Below are positions 49,878-61,502 of a stretch of 64,000 bases of DNA, piece after piece. A program made the translations under genes and the position numbers. The notes under the pieces are model-generated. The model made no database searches and was not told where the DNA came from. It saw nothing but the letters and a program-made list of their open reading frames with translations. Each line of letters begins with the position of its first letter. Within the stretch, counting starts at the first letter, position 1. Source of the stretch: Branchiostoma floridae. Its lineage: Eukaryota > Chordata > Leptocardii > Amphioxiformes > Branchiostomatidae. Where the stretch lies: NCBI RefSeq assembly GCF_000003815.2, contig NC_049990.1, positions 2,625,794 to 2,689,793 on the forward strand. The letters are read 5' to 3'.

Positions 49878-52800
49878 ATGGCTCCATTCCTTCTGTTGTT
49901 CGTTGCCCTGGCAACAGCGTCTCCGATGAAGAGGTACGTACTAAACATGTTCCATGAGTTTAAAACATATAATACCTTTTATTTACGGTCCTATTTGTAA
50001 AAGGGGCCCATCGGGGTGGTTTACAGGCTTGATAAAGCATACTTACACACTCTGTAAAGGGATTGTTAAATGCAAGGCCACTTGACTGCTTCTAGGTACT
50101 GAACTAAGTTGATGGAAGAGGGAGATTTATTATGCTAGGAGATAGCAATGAACATCGGTTTTGAAGATTGTCAAAAGTTGTCTTCGAGACAGTTACCTTA
50201 AGTTGCCAATCTCACTGCACTTGCGTCACGCTTGCGTCACTGCGGGGTTCGAAAGATACTCAATTTCAGAGATTTTATTACTTTTGCGTGTTTTGTCGTC
50301 TTTTATGTCATACTTTTACGTATTACGCAATATCTAAATTATTACAAAACAGTGACACAGTGAACGAACCCCGCAGTGACGCAAGCTCGGCGCAAGTGCA
50401 GTGTGATACCACCTTAAGCTAAGGGCACAACCCGCCGTACGTACAAATACGGGCTGTCTACGTGCCAAAGCGTGGGCAATCTTTTGGTATCCCTGTGCTG
50501 TACAACCTGAACGTTTTCAGAAATACGTGGCGGACGTGGCCTCCTAAAAAACGTACGGACAAATTGCACGCACAGTGGGTTGTGCCCTTAGCTTTAATAT
50601 TTTTTTAAATTTGCAAATCCATGCCCGTAGGCTAATTGCAATGATATAGACAGTAAAAAGTAACAAGTGTCTATTCTATACAGCTATCTATGTACATGGT
50701 TCTACATTCTTTACTGGGAGGTTTGACTTCTTCTTTGGAGGCAGTGGCTGATGAAAAGTCCCACTTCTTCAATGATTAGTGGGTTCTGTGATTTTAACAG
50801 AAACATAGTTTTTTTAGGTCTACTAACTGGTAAAAAGTTGGAAATATTGTTTTGACTGTGTCAAAAAGGTTGTTTCTTTCGTCCTCATAAGGGGGGCAGT
50901 TACATATAAAATGTATTTCATCTTCCACTGCATTTAATGACGTGTGTGTGCATGCAGGCAGACCGGCGGCCTTGACGCTGACGGGGACGGACTGATCACC
51001 TATGCTGAAGTTTCCATCTGCATGTCTCTACACGAGGTACTTGTCGCCCTGGACAGAGATGGTGAGCAAACTCTTTCGTTGTGTATACAGAATTTTGGTA
51101 CTAAAAGACCTTCCCGTTTCAATTGGGTATAGATAAAAGAAAAAAAAAAGAAATATATACAGGAACAAGACATTTTTACACTGTTTTTATTTTGTTCAAC
51201 TTTTCAAAGCACATGCAAGAGAAGCACGACAGAAAATGGATTGCAAAGAAAATTGACTCACGTTACTTTTGGCAAGGACACTTTCAAGTCGAAGAACTGT
51301 TTACATTATCTAGAAAATATGTATCAGATACATTTTTGTACAAAAACTGAATGAAAAGTTAAAATGAAGCATAATGTCAGCCATGGGCCTCCTAGCGGCT
51401 TCCTACGGTACTGCCGCAGCTTGTATTATTTTCAGATATTTTCATATCCTTTGGTTCATGAACGTGTGGTTATCGTTTACGTACAGGTGACGGCTTCATC
51501 TACCTGCCGCAGATCATCGAGCTGTGGGGAACCGGAGACAAGTTTTACGAACTCAACACCGACGGCGACGATCACCTCACCTTCAGGGAGATTGAGAACG
51601 GGATGACTCTGCAAGACTTTTACGAGCAGTTCGACTTCAATGGTAATTACTTCATCGAATGTGTCATACCATTCTCCAACGCAGAGGGACCAAAGTAGGG
51701 TCGAAACTCCTTGTGGTCACCTCTGCTGTCTGGAGCACTCAGTTCAGTTACGGGCCGCCCTGTTTATAAATATTAATGAGCTTACCCTTATATGGGAATC
51801 AGCCAATCAGCGCCCAATCAGGCCTTTTCGTGATCCCTTTCGAAAACAAAAAGGCCACAAAAGGCCTATTCTCTGATTGGCTGACAGCTGGTTTGTGGCG
51901 ACGCTCACAGTAACCGCTTGTGGACCTCCAGACGGCAGGGCCCCAACAGGTAGTCAGCTAGTGCCGTTGGGGACCGTGTGTAGGAGGATGGTGTGATACC
52001 TGCGTCAGAGTAACGGTCAATGCGGTTGTTTCCAACGAGTCATTGTAAAAATAAGAGTTTTTTTAGCTTTGCTGACTACAAACATCCGGAAACACAAACA
52101 GACAAACAAACAGACAGACACACCCGAAACTGTTGTTTGTTTGAACCTTTATTTATTCATGAAATCTCAAATGGGTCTGCAGGCTGCTTTTCATTGAGGT
52201 CATGGGGGAAGAGGCAAGGGTCAGACAAAGTATATAACAGAGATACAGTTACATCGTTTAGAGTCCTTATACATGTAAGTCCTATAAGTCTATATACACA
52301 ATGTTTACATACATGCAAAGAAAGAAACTGCTACCTGATTCAAGTCCCGGTTCATTTGGCTGTTCCGATAAGAGTCTCTTAAAGGAAGTCATACATATTT
52401 CCGTTTTTCATGGAGATAATAAACCATAAAGCCAGACGTACACGGTATACATCATCATCATCGGTAAATCCCAATTTCCGTTAAGTTTCAAAAATAACTA
52501 TTTCTACACCTACAGGCGACGGTAGTCTGGACGTTGCAGATGCTTACCAGATGAAGTACATCTACGACACTATTATAAACTAGTCTATTACCACAAACTA
52601 TTGCCAGACCAACACGGTGTACTAGTACATTATCACCATCGGTAAATCCCAATTTTTGTGAAGTTTTAAAAAGAAACTTTTCTACATGTACACCTACAGG
52701 TGACGGGAGTCTGGACGTTGCAGAGGCTTACCAGATGAACTACATCTACGACACCATCTACAGCCCGGCCGCCGACAACCCCCTGGACTCTAACGGCGAT

Positions 52801-54073
52801 GGCAAGATCTCCAGGCTGGAAATCGCGAGCCACATGAACTATGACGAGGTGTTGACGGCCTTGGATGTGGACGGTATAAATTACTGGAGTTTTAAAGTCC
52901 AGTTAAAGGACTGATGCTAGTTAAATATCTATTAATTTTACACACATGGTTCAAAATACATAATACATAATAGATTCTTCCATGCCTGTAGCCTTCAGCC
53001 CAACTTGCCAGCTGGTTCACTGTTTGTCCTGTCTACTCAGTCTTTATGTGGTCATATTTAATCTCCAAACAGATCTTACAATGGCATAAGATATAGTATC
53101 AAACTGGCCTAGGAGTGTAGTCAGCCAGATATACTATCTTATGCTACCGTAGGATCTGCTTGACAATTAGTCATATTGACTAAAAATATATTTTCCGACA
53201 ATTTTTTCTCATTCAGGTAACCAGGAACTGACGGCTGAAGAGCTGAATGTGCTGATGGGTGCCGCGACTGACCAGTTCATGGACGATCAGGACAACAACG
53301 ATGACGGGATGGTCGACTTCCAGGAGGCACATAGCCACCGTATGAACCTGGGAAGGATCTTCCACAGGCTTGACTTCGACAGTACGTTTATTTCGCAACA
53401 AACTGAGTGCTGAAGTTGAAAAGGCCCGCTCCCGAAGCATCGCTGAAAATGAATATAGTAAAACAATGTCTTTGGTGTGCAACTTTGCCACACAGGCCAA
53501 CAAAACACGACTCAGCTACTGTGGAAGAGCATTTGGTAGGGAAAGGGGGGTAGTCAAATAGTGTCCTCTCGATTCTATTGTTATTGTTATTGGGTGGGCC
53601 GACTACTCTCGCTTTGCAGTCGGGCGCATTAGGTGTGTAGAATCTTAAGGGTCTGTAATGACAGCGCCTAGTGACCTCAATACGACAGTAATTGCCACAG
53701 GTGTGGCCATAGGACTGTAGGCTTTGAACCATTTACACCAGGAATGGTCCCCACTCTATGCAAAAGTATACTTGACATTTAGCATGATATACAAGTACAC
53801 GTTATGTATTCTTTCTGTACTGTGGTCTTTCAACAACTTAACAGGACAACAACTATACACACAAACCATGCATAAGATTCACACATAATGGTGGGTTCTT
53901 TGATAAAAGTAGATGAATATTTCTGGTATTTTGTTGTTTGCTTTGAACTAATATTTGATGTTCCACTGCTTATAGATAGTAACTACCTAGAGAACGGAGA
54001 GGAGAGCGGGTTCCTTGTTGTGTGGGACGCCATCCTCCTGGCGGGCGGCGGAACCAACCCGAACGAAAACTAA
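49878..54073 (+). CDS. Secreted eight-loop EF-hand protein, copy 3
   Basis: Coding exons 49878-49933 (exon starts 49863), 50958-51061, 51487-51642, 52700-52873, 53217-53381 and 53976-54073 join in phase to 250 residues ending GGGTNPNEN. Signal peptide MAPFLLLFVALATA, then SPMKRQ. Loops: DADGDGLITYAE, DRDGDGFIYLPQ, NTDGDDHLTFRE, DFNGDGSLDVAE, DSNGDGKISRLE, DVDGNQELTAEE, DNNDDGMVDFQE and DFDNSNYLENGE. It is the most regular family member. The first post-signal exon is one codon shorter than in copies 1, 2 and 4. A broken copy of the fourth loop exon with an early stop lies at 52515-52583, just upstream of the real one. Calcium-binding secreted protein by inference; no named family recognised. 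Confidence 0.9.
50197..50416. repeat. Foldback MITE (GGTGGTATCACACTGCAC family), copy 2
   Basis: CTTAAGTTGCCAATCTCACTGCACTTGCGTCAC...CACTGCGGGGTTCG and the inverse CGAACCCCGCAGTGACGC...AAGTGCAGTGTGATACCACCTTAAG. It directly abuts the next element at 50418. Confidence 0.75.
50418..50595. repeat. CTAAGGGCACAACCC element, short intact copy
   Basis: GCTAAGGGCACAACCCGCCG at the left and CAGTGGGTTGTGCCCTTAGC at the right form terminal inverted repeats around about 140 bases, including CTGAACGTTTTCAGAAATACGTGG. Confidence 0.75.
52515..52583 (+). pseudogene. Truncated duplicate of the fourth loop exon of gene 3
   Basis: ACACCTACAG|GCGACGGTAGTCTGGACG copies the acceptor and start of exon 52700-52873 but reads to an in-frame TAG at 52581-52583 after YIYDTIIN. 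The flanking intron (CATCGGTAAATCCCAATTT) is duplicated too. Splicing to it would cut the protein off after the fourth loop, so it is either skipped or an alternative end. Confidence 0.75.
53059..53169. repeat. Foldback MITE (TAATCTCCAAGCAGATC family), short copy 4
   Basis: TAATCTCCAAACAGATCTTAC...GCATAAGATATAGTATC and inverse ATACTATCTTATGC...GGATCTGCTTGACAATTA with the middle deleted, about 110 bp. Confidence 0.75.
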
Positions 54074-54665
54074 GGTTCTCTTCTCCTCAAGTTCCGAAGA
54101 GAAGTCCATTTCCTGTCTAGTCACAGATAGCACAAACACAAGTCTGTTATTCAGGGGTGTGTGTGTGTGTGTGGGGGGGTGGTTTTGGTGTGTGTGTGGG
54201 GGGGGGGGGGGCACACCCGACCGCCATGAAGATATGAAGCCATGTTGAGGATTAAAGAGGGGTAGGGGGGATGGGATAATTTTTGGGAGGTTCAATAGAA
54301 ATTCTGTGATCTGACAGAAAATGTTTTTTTCTTGATTTTTTCCTAAGATATCTAAAAGTAGTGTGCATCAAAAACACGTCACATGTCTTATTGTGCCCTT
54401 TTTGTTATTACCAGCGAGCTTTCCATGCATTGTGGTGCAATATGGCAAATTCAATTTTGTACGTATACTATGTACTATCTCAGACTAACATAGTAGGTAA
54501 TACGTAGCTATTCAAAAGTTTTATAAAACACTGAAAGTTTATATTGAAGTCCATGCCCAAAGAAAAATTGTAGGTGCTGGTAGGAATAGTGGATAAAAGG
54601 AATCTAAATGGAAAATTAGGTACAGTGATTTTATTGTCATTTATTTTGTTTCCCTTTCCCTACAG

Positions 54666-54760
54666 CAGGATCCTATGGTTTCCGGACCGGAGATTCACCC
54701 GTAGCGGCTGCAAAACAAAATTTATTATACGGGCATAAAAGTGCGACCATATTGTCAAAA
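54666..54760 (+). other. 3' UTR exon of EF-hand gene 3
   Basis: After TTTCCCTACAG it reads CAGGATCCTATGGTTTCCGG...GCGGCTGCAAAACAAAA, homologous to 47208. The poly(A) signal appears changed to CATAAA. Confidence 0.55.
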
Positions 54761-54844
54761 CAAAAGTCGTTCGTGTTTTTTTAACGTAACTTTTAAACCA
54801 TAGTTTTGATCAGCCGCTAGCTAGAGACATCTTTCACACTTATT

Positions 54845-55560
54845 GAACCGAGTTTACACTGGTACGAGATTACACAAGTGCAAGTTTACATTTGGGCGAG
54901 ATTACAATGATACGGTTTTACACCGGTACGAGTTTACAATGGTACAAGTTTACACCGGTACAAGTTTACACCGGTACGAGTTTACACTGGTTCGAGCTAA
55001 CAATGGTACGAGTTTACACTGCTACGAGTTTATACTGGTACGAGCTTGCAATGGTACGGGTTTACACTGCTACGAGTTTACACTGGTACGAGTTTACACT
55101 GTTACGAGCTTACAATGGTACGAGCTTACACTGGTACGAGTTTCAACTGGTACGAGCTTACAATGGTACGAATTTACACTGGTACAAGTTTACACTGCTA
55201 CGAGTTTACACCGGTACGAGTTTACACTGGTTCGAGCTAACAATGGTACGAGTTTACACTGGTACGAGTTTACACTGGTACGAGTTTACACTGTTACGAG
55301 CTTACACTGGTACGAGTTTACACTGTTACGAGCTTACACGAGTTTCAACTGGTACGAGCTTACAATGGTACGAGCTTACAATGGTACGAGTTTACACTGG
55401 TACGAGTTTACACTGGTATGAGCTTACAATGGCACGAGTTTACATTGGTATGAGCTTGCACTAGTACGAGTTTACACTGGTACGAGTTTGCACTGGTACG
55501 AGTTTACACTGTTACGAGTTTACACTAGTGCGAGTTTACAGTAGTACGAGCTGAAACTGG
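54845..55560 (+). repeat. 16-bp minisatellite, array 2
   Basis: Over 40 units of GGTACGAGTTTACACT and variants (GAGCTTACAATGGTAC, GCTACGAGTTTACACT), running up to an assembly gap. Long open frames reading as TGTSLHWYEF-type repeats are by-products of the 16-base period (48 nt = 16 residues). Confidence 0.95.
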
Positions 55561-55606
55561 CAATAATCGCAAGGACTCGTGAAGAAGAAATGCCATCGAC
55601 GCAAGT

Positions 55607-55706
55607 NNNNNNNNNNNNNNNNNNNNNNNNNNNNNNNNNNNNNNNNNNNNNNNNNNNNNNNNNNNNNNNNNNNNNNNNNNNNNNNNNNNNNNNNNNNNNN
55701 NNNNNN
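55607..55706. other. Assembly gap (100 N)
   Basis: Exactly 100 unknown bases, just beyond the minisatellite; the repeat probably defeated assembly. Confidence 0.99.
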
Positions 55707-55954
55707 AGATGTGTCATTGACAGTAGTAGTAGGTTGACGTACGGCGTTATACGGCACCATTGGTGTTATCCCACCCATTTCACGGTGCCGTACCTCTTCT
55801 TTGGCTAATTACAACACGTCTCCCGTCCGGGTGAATGATGTTAAACACCGTATGGCTGATACGAGACGAAGGTTCGCAAAGCCTCCATCCGGTCCCGAGG
55901 CAAACATGAACACGCTACCGCTGCGACACATGATATGAGTCAAAAATAGCATTT

Positions 55955-56032
55955 TAAACGGACACGGATGTTGACAGACCTTGGGGCGTCTTGACTGAAG
56001 CTGTTGACTCTCCCTGAAGACTGGCATATTAG
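55955..56032 (+). promoter_or_regulatory. Promoter of EF-hand gene 4
   Basis: TTAAACGGACACGGATGTTGACAGACCTTGGGGCGTCTTGACTGAAGCTGTTG...GAAGACTGG and the TATA-like CATATTAG at 56025-56032, weaker than in genes 1 and 3. Confidence 0.68.
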
Positions 56033-56057
56033 TAAGGGTCGAATGATTTACGTCCGA

Positions 56058-56107
56058 ATCTGCGTCAGACTTCATACGCCTAGTAGTGTCTCGGCAAGAA
56101 CCTTTAA
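56058..56107 (+). other. Non-coding first exon of EF-hand gene 4
   Basis: CTGCGTCAGACTTCATACGCCTAGTAGTGTCTC...AGAACCTTTAA ends at donor GTAAGT. Start estimated. Confidence 0.58.
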
Positions 56108-56331
56108 GTAAGTCATTTTATTATCATCGTAGCATTTGTAACGTTAAGCACGATTTAAACACGCTTAAACACCGTTTTTCGTGCCGTGTCCACAATTAAT
56201 AGTGAAATTCAACTTTCCTTTCCAACATTCTATTGCTGAGGGCTCGTAGAAAATATAACTGTGGTTCGTATGTATGGACTTCTCTCTGACCATGTTTTGT
56301 GATGGTCACTTTTCAGCTCTTTGAATCAACC

Positions 56332-59300
56332 ATGGCTCCCTTTCTTCTGTTGTTCGTTGCCCTGGCAACTGCGTCTCCTATGAAGAGGTGTGTGCTGAAC
56401 ATTTATCTTGAACCTGACTTAATTTTGAGACTTTTCAATGGTACGAGTTACTTTCTTTATCCAGTATTTTACATCAAAAGACGGTACATTGGCCATTATT
56501 TGTAATCTCCAAACAGATCTTGCGTGGCATAAGCCTTTATCTTAAGCTGGGGAAGTAGTTTAGCCGGCAGAGGAGTAAATTCGCCCCTATAAGTGCCTTT
56601 GAGTTTTTCAGTCCTGCGGCAGATCTTCGCGTGGCCAATTTAGTCCTCTGCCGGCTTAACTCCTTCCCCTGCTTATGATACTGTTTTATGCAGCGAAAGA
56701 TCTGCTTGGAGGTTACATTATTTGCTTTTATACAGGCAGACAACTGGTGGGTTGGACGTGGATGGGGACGGCCTGCTCTCCTATGCTGAAGTGTCCTCAG
56801 CCATGAGTCTGCATGAGGCTCTCACGGCCCTGGACAGAGACGGTAAATAAACTACAGCTATTGGCTCTTCGATAGTGTTGGTTGGTTAAACTTTGGTGAC
56901 TATTGGATAACGTAATTTACAGGTAGTGTCACCTGAGGGATGACTGAACTGAACTAAATTTACATGCGAAGTTTACGATCAGTTCAGGTTGTACTTTCTT
57001 CCTACTGACCCTTTCAATGCTCATTGTTTTCTCGTTAAGGATCTCCCGGATAATACACGAATTTAGCCTTATTACAAGGGTTGACAACAAATTACCACAC
57101 AAAAATAATGACTTTTTACACTCGTGCCTAACATAGTACAATAAATGATGAAAACCATGTTGGACAACCATACTGAAGTTGCAAACTGTGCGGATAACGG
57201 CTAAACGTTGATAGTACCACTGGGTAATTGTCTTGTTACAATGCCACGTATGAAGAATGTCGCGAGACTGTTGGTATTTTCCAACCTGTCGTAGATGCAT
57301 CGTCCAAAAATTATTTATCTAGACAGGAGCTCTAAAAATATCTTTTATCTTAGAACAGTGTAACAGTGTAAAGAACCTGTGATTAGATTTTTATTATTTT
57401 TGGAATGTGGGTTAATATTGGTAAAATGAAGGACAACGTCTATTATGGGCTCCATGGCTATAGGACTCTCTAGGGTACTGCAGAAGAATATCCGATTTTG
57501 GTATATTTCTATTAGATATTCTTTGACAAATGAACGTACGATTATCCTTTACGGTCCTGTACATTTACGCCATTACCAAGAAGCGAGAAGAAGCCGAACT
57601 TCTGTATTAAACTAGATCTGTGACACTTTTATATTCATGTTTTGTCTTTGTTGTGATCTGTAATTAGCTACAGCTCGGTAGGGCAGTACAGTATGTACAG
57701 CAGAGGCCTTCATTCATTCATCCATCCTTTACGTGCAGGTGACGGCTTCATCTACCTGCCACAGATCATCGAGCTGTGGGGAACCGGAGACAAGTTTTAC
57801 GAACTGAACACCGACGGCGACGATCACCTCACCTTCAGGGAGATTGAGAACGGGATGACTCTTCAAGACTTCTACGAGCAGTTCGACTTCAACGGTATTT
57901 ACTTCATCTTCTGTCATTCCTAACGGCCCATACGTACGCTCGTATATACCAGCCCGTTTTTAATGTCATGTCATACCTTGGCCGCGATAACGTTCGATAC
58001 AGCTGTTCTGAACCGGGTGATAAAAATGCCGTAACACACAGGCTTCGAGGTTTTAGCACATTAGTTGCCATGGTATTATTCGAACATCCTCCGCGGCACG
58101 CTGAGTGCGGCGCGGTCGAAAATTCGAATACCTGATTCGGACACTGTTGCAACAGTGTTTGTTCAAGGCACCAAATTTTCTCCACTTCTGGCGCATTTCG
58201 CATCGAAACATTTGTTTTCTCAGGTAGGTATTGCATAGATAAAATACAACACGATCTGCATTACCCTCGGCCCCAACCCTCCCTCGGGTCCGATCACCTT
58301 CGGTGATCCTTCCCGGGCTTGCACCTCAGGTGAATACACCGTGTTGCATGTTTTATGTTACAGTAGTTATATTTTACACGGGCTTCAAAGTTGTATTGCG
58401 CGGGCTAACATGAATAATTCGAACGTGCGTCGCGTGCGACACTATTGATAATTCGGACGCTGGAACTGATGTTGTTAAAAAAATTCTGGCCCATTCGGCA
58501 TTAAAATGTATACATGTATATCTATACATGTGCGTCTTTGGCCGCATCTGTTAGTAGCGACAAAACCTGCAGAGTCGTCCTGAATAAAGTGACAGACGAC
58601 TCTCTTATTGTTATCTATGTTGTTGGGTTGGCCGACTACTCTCTCTTGGCACCCTGGAGCTGAAGTGGGCTAAATCGCAAGGGTCTGCAGCAAGCTGCGA
58701 TTCAGCGCAGCTCAGGTGACCTCAATATGACAGTAAGTACCCCAGGTGCGGCCAAAGGACTGTAGGTTTTGGAGGAGGTCGGTCTTGTTGTTTGTTTATA
58801 AAGAACTTTGGTATCCAGGGACTTGTAAACCTGATAAAACTGTTCACGGAGAGTTTTTTTGTTTATGTCTACAGGTGACGGGAGTCTGGACGTTCCCGAG
58901 GCCTACCAGGTGAACTTCATCTACGACACCCTTAACAGCCCATCGGCCTACAACCCCTTGGACACTAACGGTGATGGCAAGATCTCCAGGCTGGAAATCG
59001 TGAGCCATATGACCTACGACGAGGTACTGACGGCATTGGATTTTGACGGTAAGAGGTATTGATGTCGGTCAAATTAAGGCTGAGGCTAAAGCTAAGGGCA
59101 CAACCCGCCGTACGTGAAAATACGTGCTGTCTACGTGCCTAAACGCGGCCAATCTTTTGGGATCTTTATAGGAAACCAAGTGGTGGCCAAACTCCCCTGG
59201 CAAATATTTTCCTTACAGCTAGCGGCTGCGCAGCTTAGCGTGTAACAGCATGACCTTTTTCATGTTGTCATGTGGACTACAAAATGGATTTTTCGGACAC

Positions 59301-60785
59301 ATTTTTTCCCGTTCAGGTAACCAAGAACTGAATTTCCAAGAGCTGACGATCCTGTTTGGAGACGTGGCCTCACAGTTCATTGCTGCTCAGGACAACAACA
59401 GAGACGGAGTGGTGGATTTCCACGAGGCGCGCACTCACCACATGACCTTGGGAAGGATCTTCAACATGCTCGACGTGAACAGTACGTTTGATTTGATTTT
59501 TGATTTGCATATTTGCATATCAATTTTTGATTCTGTTTATTTGTTTCTTTGAATATATTCCACAGTTAAAAACAATGATGAATAAATTAAATAAGTAAAT
59601 AAAAGTAAATAAATGAAAATAAATAAATAAATAAATAATAAAAACAATGATAATACAGGAGGAAAATAAAGCATGCAGGTTGTGGGGTGGGGGTTGTGGG
59701 TTCGGTGGATGTGGGGGTCAGAAGCCTATGCTTTCTATGGCTCCCCTCGGAAACTAGGTAGTAACGAAACGTACTGTACATAATCTGGATAATAACTAGA
59801 AAGGCCGACATTTGCTTGACAGCAAATTTCAACCATCTCCTTTCGCATTCGACAACAGAACGTTCCAAAATTACCCATGTGCTAAAATGGAACACTTCTG
59901 CTTACTGATGACTTCTAACTACTCATCACACTTAACTCCAAAAATGAATATCAAAACATTCCCAGTGCAAGTATTACTCTTCCAGTGCACCCCACGTAAA
60001 AAGGTAAAATAGACTAGTCCAAAAAAAAAAACTTCCGCTAAAGAAATGAATTTTGATTTATCACCGGTCGAAAACTAAATTCGAAAAAAAACCTCCGTGG
60101 AAGAATGGACTTTTCCTGTGATAACTCTATGTTAAGTTCAGCAGTCCAAAAACATTTCCGCTAAAATGGAATTTTGATTTATCACCCGTCCAAAACTGAA
60201 TTGGAAAATATGCCCCCTCCGTGGAAAATGGATTCTTCCAGCATACCCCATCTAAAATTGCAAAATAGACCAGTCCATAAAGATTCCAAATGAAAATTGG
60301 CCTTTTGTATGGGTGACACAGTCCAAAATTAAATCTAAAAAGGGTCCTTCGTGCAGAAATGGACTATTCCAGATAACACCAGGCTCGCCGATTGGCTGAC
60401 GAATCCTCCTCAGGATATTGCTTCAGCCTAGGTCATTGGCTGCTTATTTAATTGCATCATAGACATGTCCAGGCCTGCCCCTGCAACAGAATTCTGTATA
60501 GGCAGTTGCAGATACCGAAGCTAGTGTCTCACGCCGATGGGGGGGGGGGGGGTTATACCGGCCATGCAGATACAGATAAAGATACTCTCGCTTTGTAGTA
60601 GAGTGCGCAATTGCTAGAAGTTTTGGGTGTGCTAATTCGCAATTTTTTTCGTATTTCAAATAACATTAGATGTTGAACTGCTTACAGATAGCAACTACCT
60701 AGAAGGCGGAGAGGAAAGCGGATTCTTTGTAATCTGGGACTATATCCTCCTGGCGGGTGGCGGCATGAACCCCAACGAAAACTAA
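56332..60785 (+). CDS. Secreted eight-loop EF-hand protein, copy 4
   Basis: Coding exons 56332-56387 (exon starts 56317), 56736-56842, 57739-57894, 58875-59048, 59317-59481 and 60688-60785 join in phase to 251 residues ending GGGMNPNEN. Signal peptide MAPFLLLFVALATA, then SPMKRQ. Loops: DVDGDGLLSYAE, DRDGDGFIYLPQ, NTDGDDHLTFRE, DFNGDGSLDVPE, DTNGDGKISRLE, DFDGNQELNFQE, DNNRDGVVDFHE and DVNNSNYLEGGE. Exons 5 and 6 diverge most from the other copies (NFQELTILFGDVASQF). A 3' UTR exon follows at 61314. Same inferred role as the sister genes. Confidence 0.88.
56503..56715. repeat. Foldback MITE (TAATCTCCAAGCAGATC family), copy 5
   Basis: TAATCTCCAAACAGATCTTGC...GCCGGCAGAGGAGTAAATT and the inverse AATTTAGTCCTCTGCCGGC...AGATCTGCTTGGAGGTTA. 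It ends 20 bases before an acceptor site of gene 4. Confidence 0.82.
59580..59640 (+). repeat. (AAAT)n microsatellite
   Basis: AATAAATAAATAAA-type repeats in the last intron of gene 4, followed by a G-rich stretch and by a 250-base block repeated in part at 62848-62965. Confidence 0.85.
59790..60380 (+). repeat. Degenerate tandem repeats in the last intron of gene 4
   Basis: Phrases AAAATGGA..TTTTGATTTATCACC, GTCCAAAACTGAATTGGAAAA and CTCCGTGGAA-AATGGA recur at roughly 110-120-base spacing. The left part (AACTAGAAAGGCCGACATTTGC...ATGGAACACTTCTGCTTA) recurs at 62850-62960. No coding signal. Confidence 0.55.
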
Positions 60786-61313
60786 GGTTTATTTTGACTT
60801 TGACTTTATTGACGATGACACAAGTCATTACATGGGTCTGCCTTGGTAGCTTTGGGCTGCGGACGAATATATAAAGAATTCATCAAAAGAAACACTACAA
60901 TACAGTACGATAAAAACGTTTATTTTCCTTTCAACATTAATACTATCTTCAGATATCTAAAAGTGGTTTGCATCCAAAACACACCACACAAATGACTTCT
61001 TGTGCTCTCTTTACCAAGTAGAGATTGTCAGGCGTTAGGTTAGGCCATAGCAAGTGAATCTTATGGATGACATAAGCGCGCGCATTAATTTTCCCCTGAT
61101 GGCGACAAAGTACCAATATGGGCTATAATTTACTTGCTGTGGCCTAATATAGGTTTTCCATTACATCGTAGTCAGATGATGACATCCTGTATTTGTCTAT
61201 AATTTGAACAAGTCTTTCTTCCATCGCTAATTGTACATATCTGGTTTTACAAGAGTAGAATTGATAACGTTATCAAGTTTATTGCCAATTATTTTCTGTC
61301 CTTTTCCCCACAG

Positions 61314-61390
61314 CAGGACCCCATGGTGTCCGGACAGCAGACTCACCAACAGCGGCTGCAGAGTAAACATACAGACAGGAATTAAACTCG
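61314..61390 (+). other. 3' UTR exon of EF-hand gene 4
   Basis: After TTTTCCCCACAG it reads CAGGACCCCATGGTGTCCGG...GCGGCTGCAGAGTAAACATAC, homologous to 47208 and 54666, with ATTAAA at 61381-61386. Confidence 0.6.
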
Positions 61391-61463
61391 ACTATAATGT
61401 CAAAACAAATGTCATGCAGATTATATTTTACCCTGCGTTTGTCTGTCTATGTGTATGTATGCT

Positions 61464-61464
<1 letters not shown>

Positions 61465-61502
<38 letters not shown>
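61465..61502 (+). repeat. (GT)n microsatellite
   Basis: About 18 GT units immediately downstream of the 3' UTR exon of gene 4. Confidence 0.95.

Noticed and set aside
54843..55464. Two ~190-residue repetitive open frames
   Set aside because: They translate a 16-bp minisatellite; no promoter, signal peptide or splice context.
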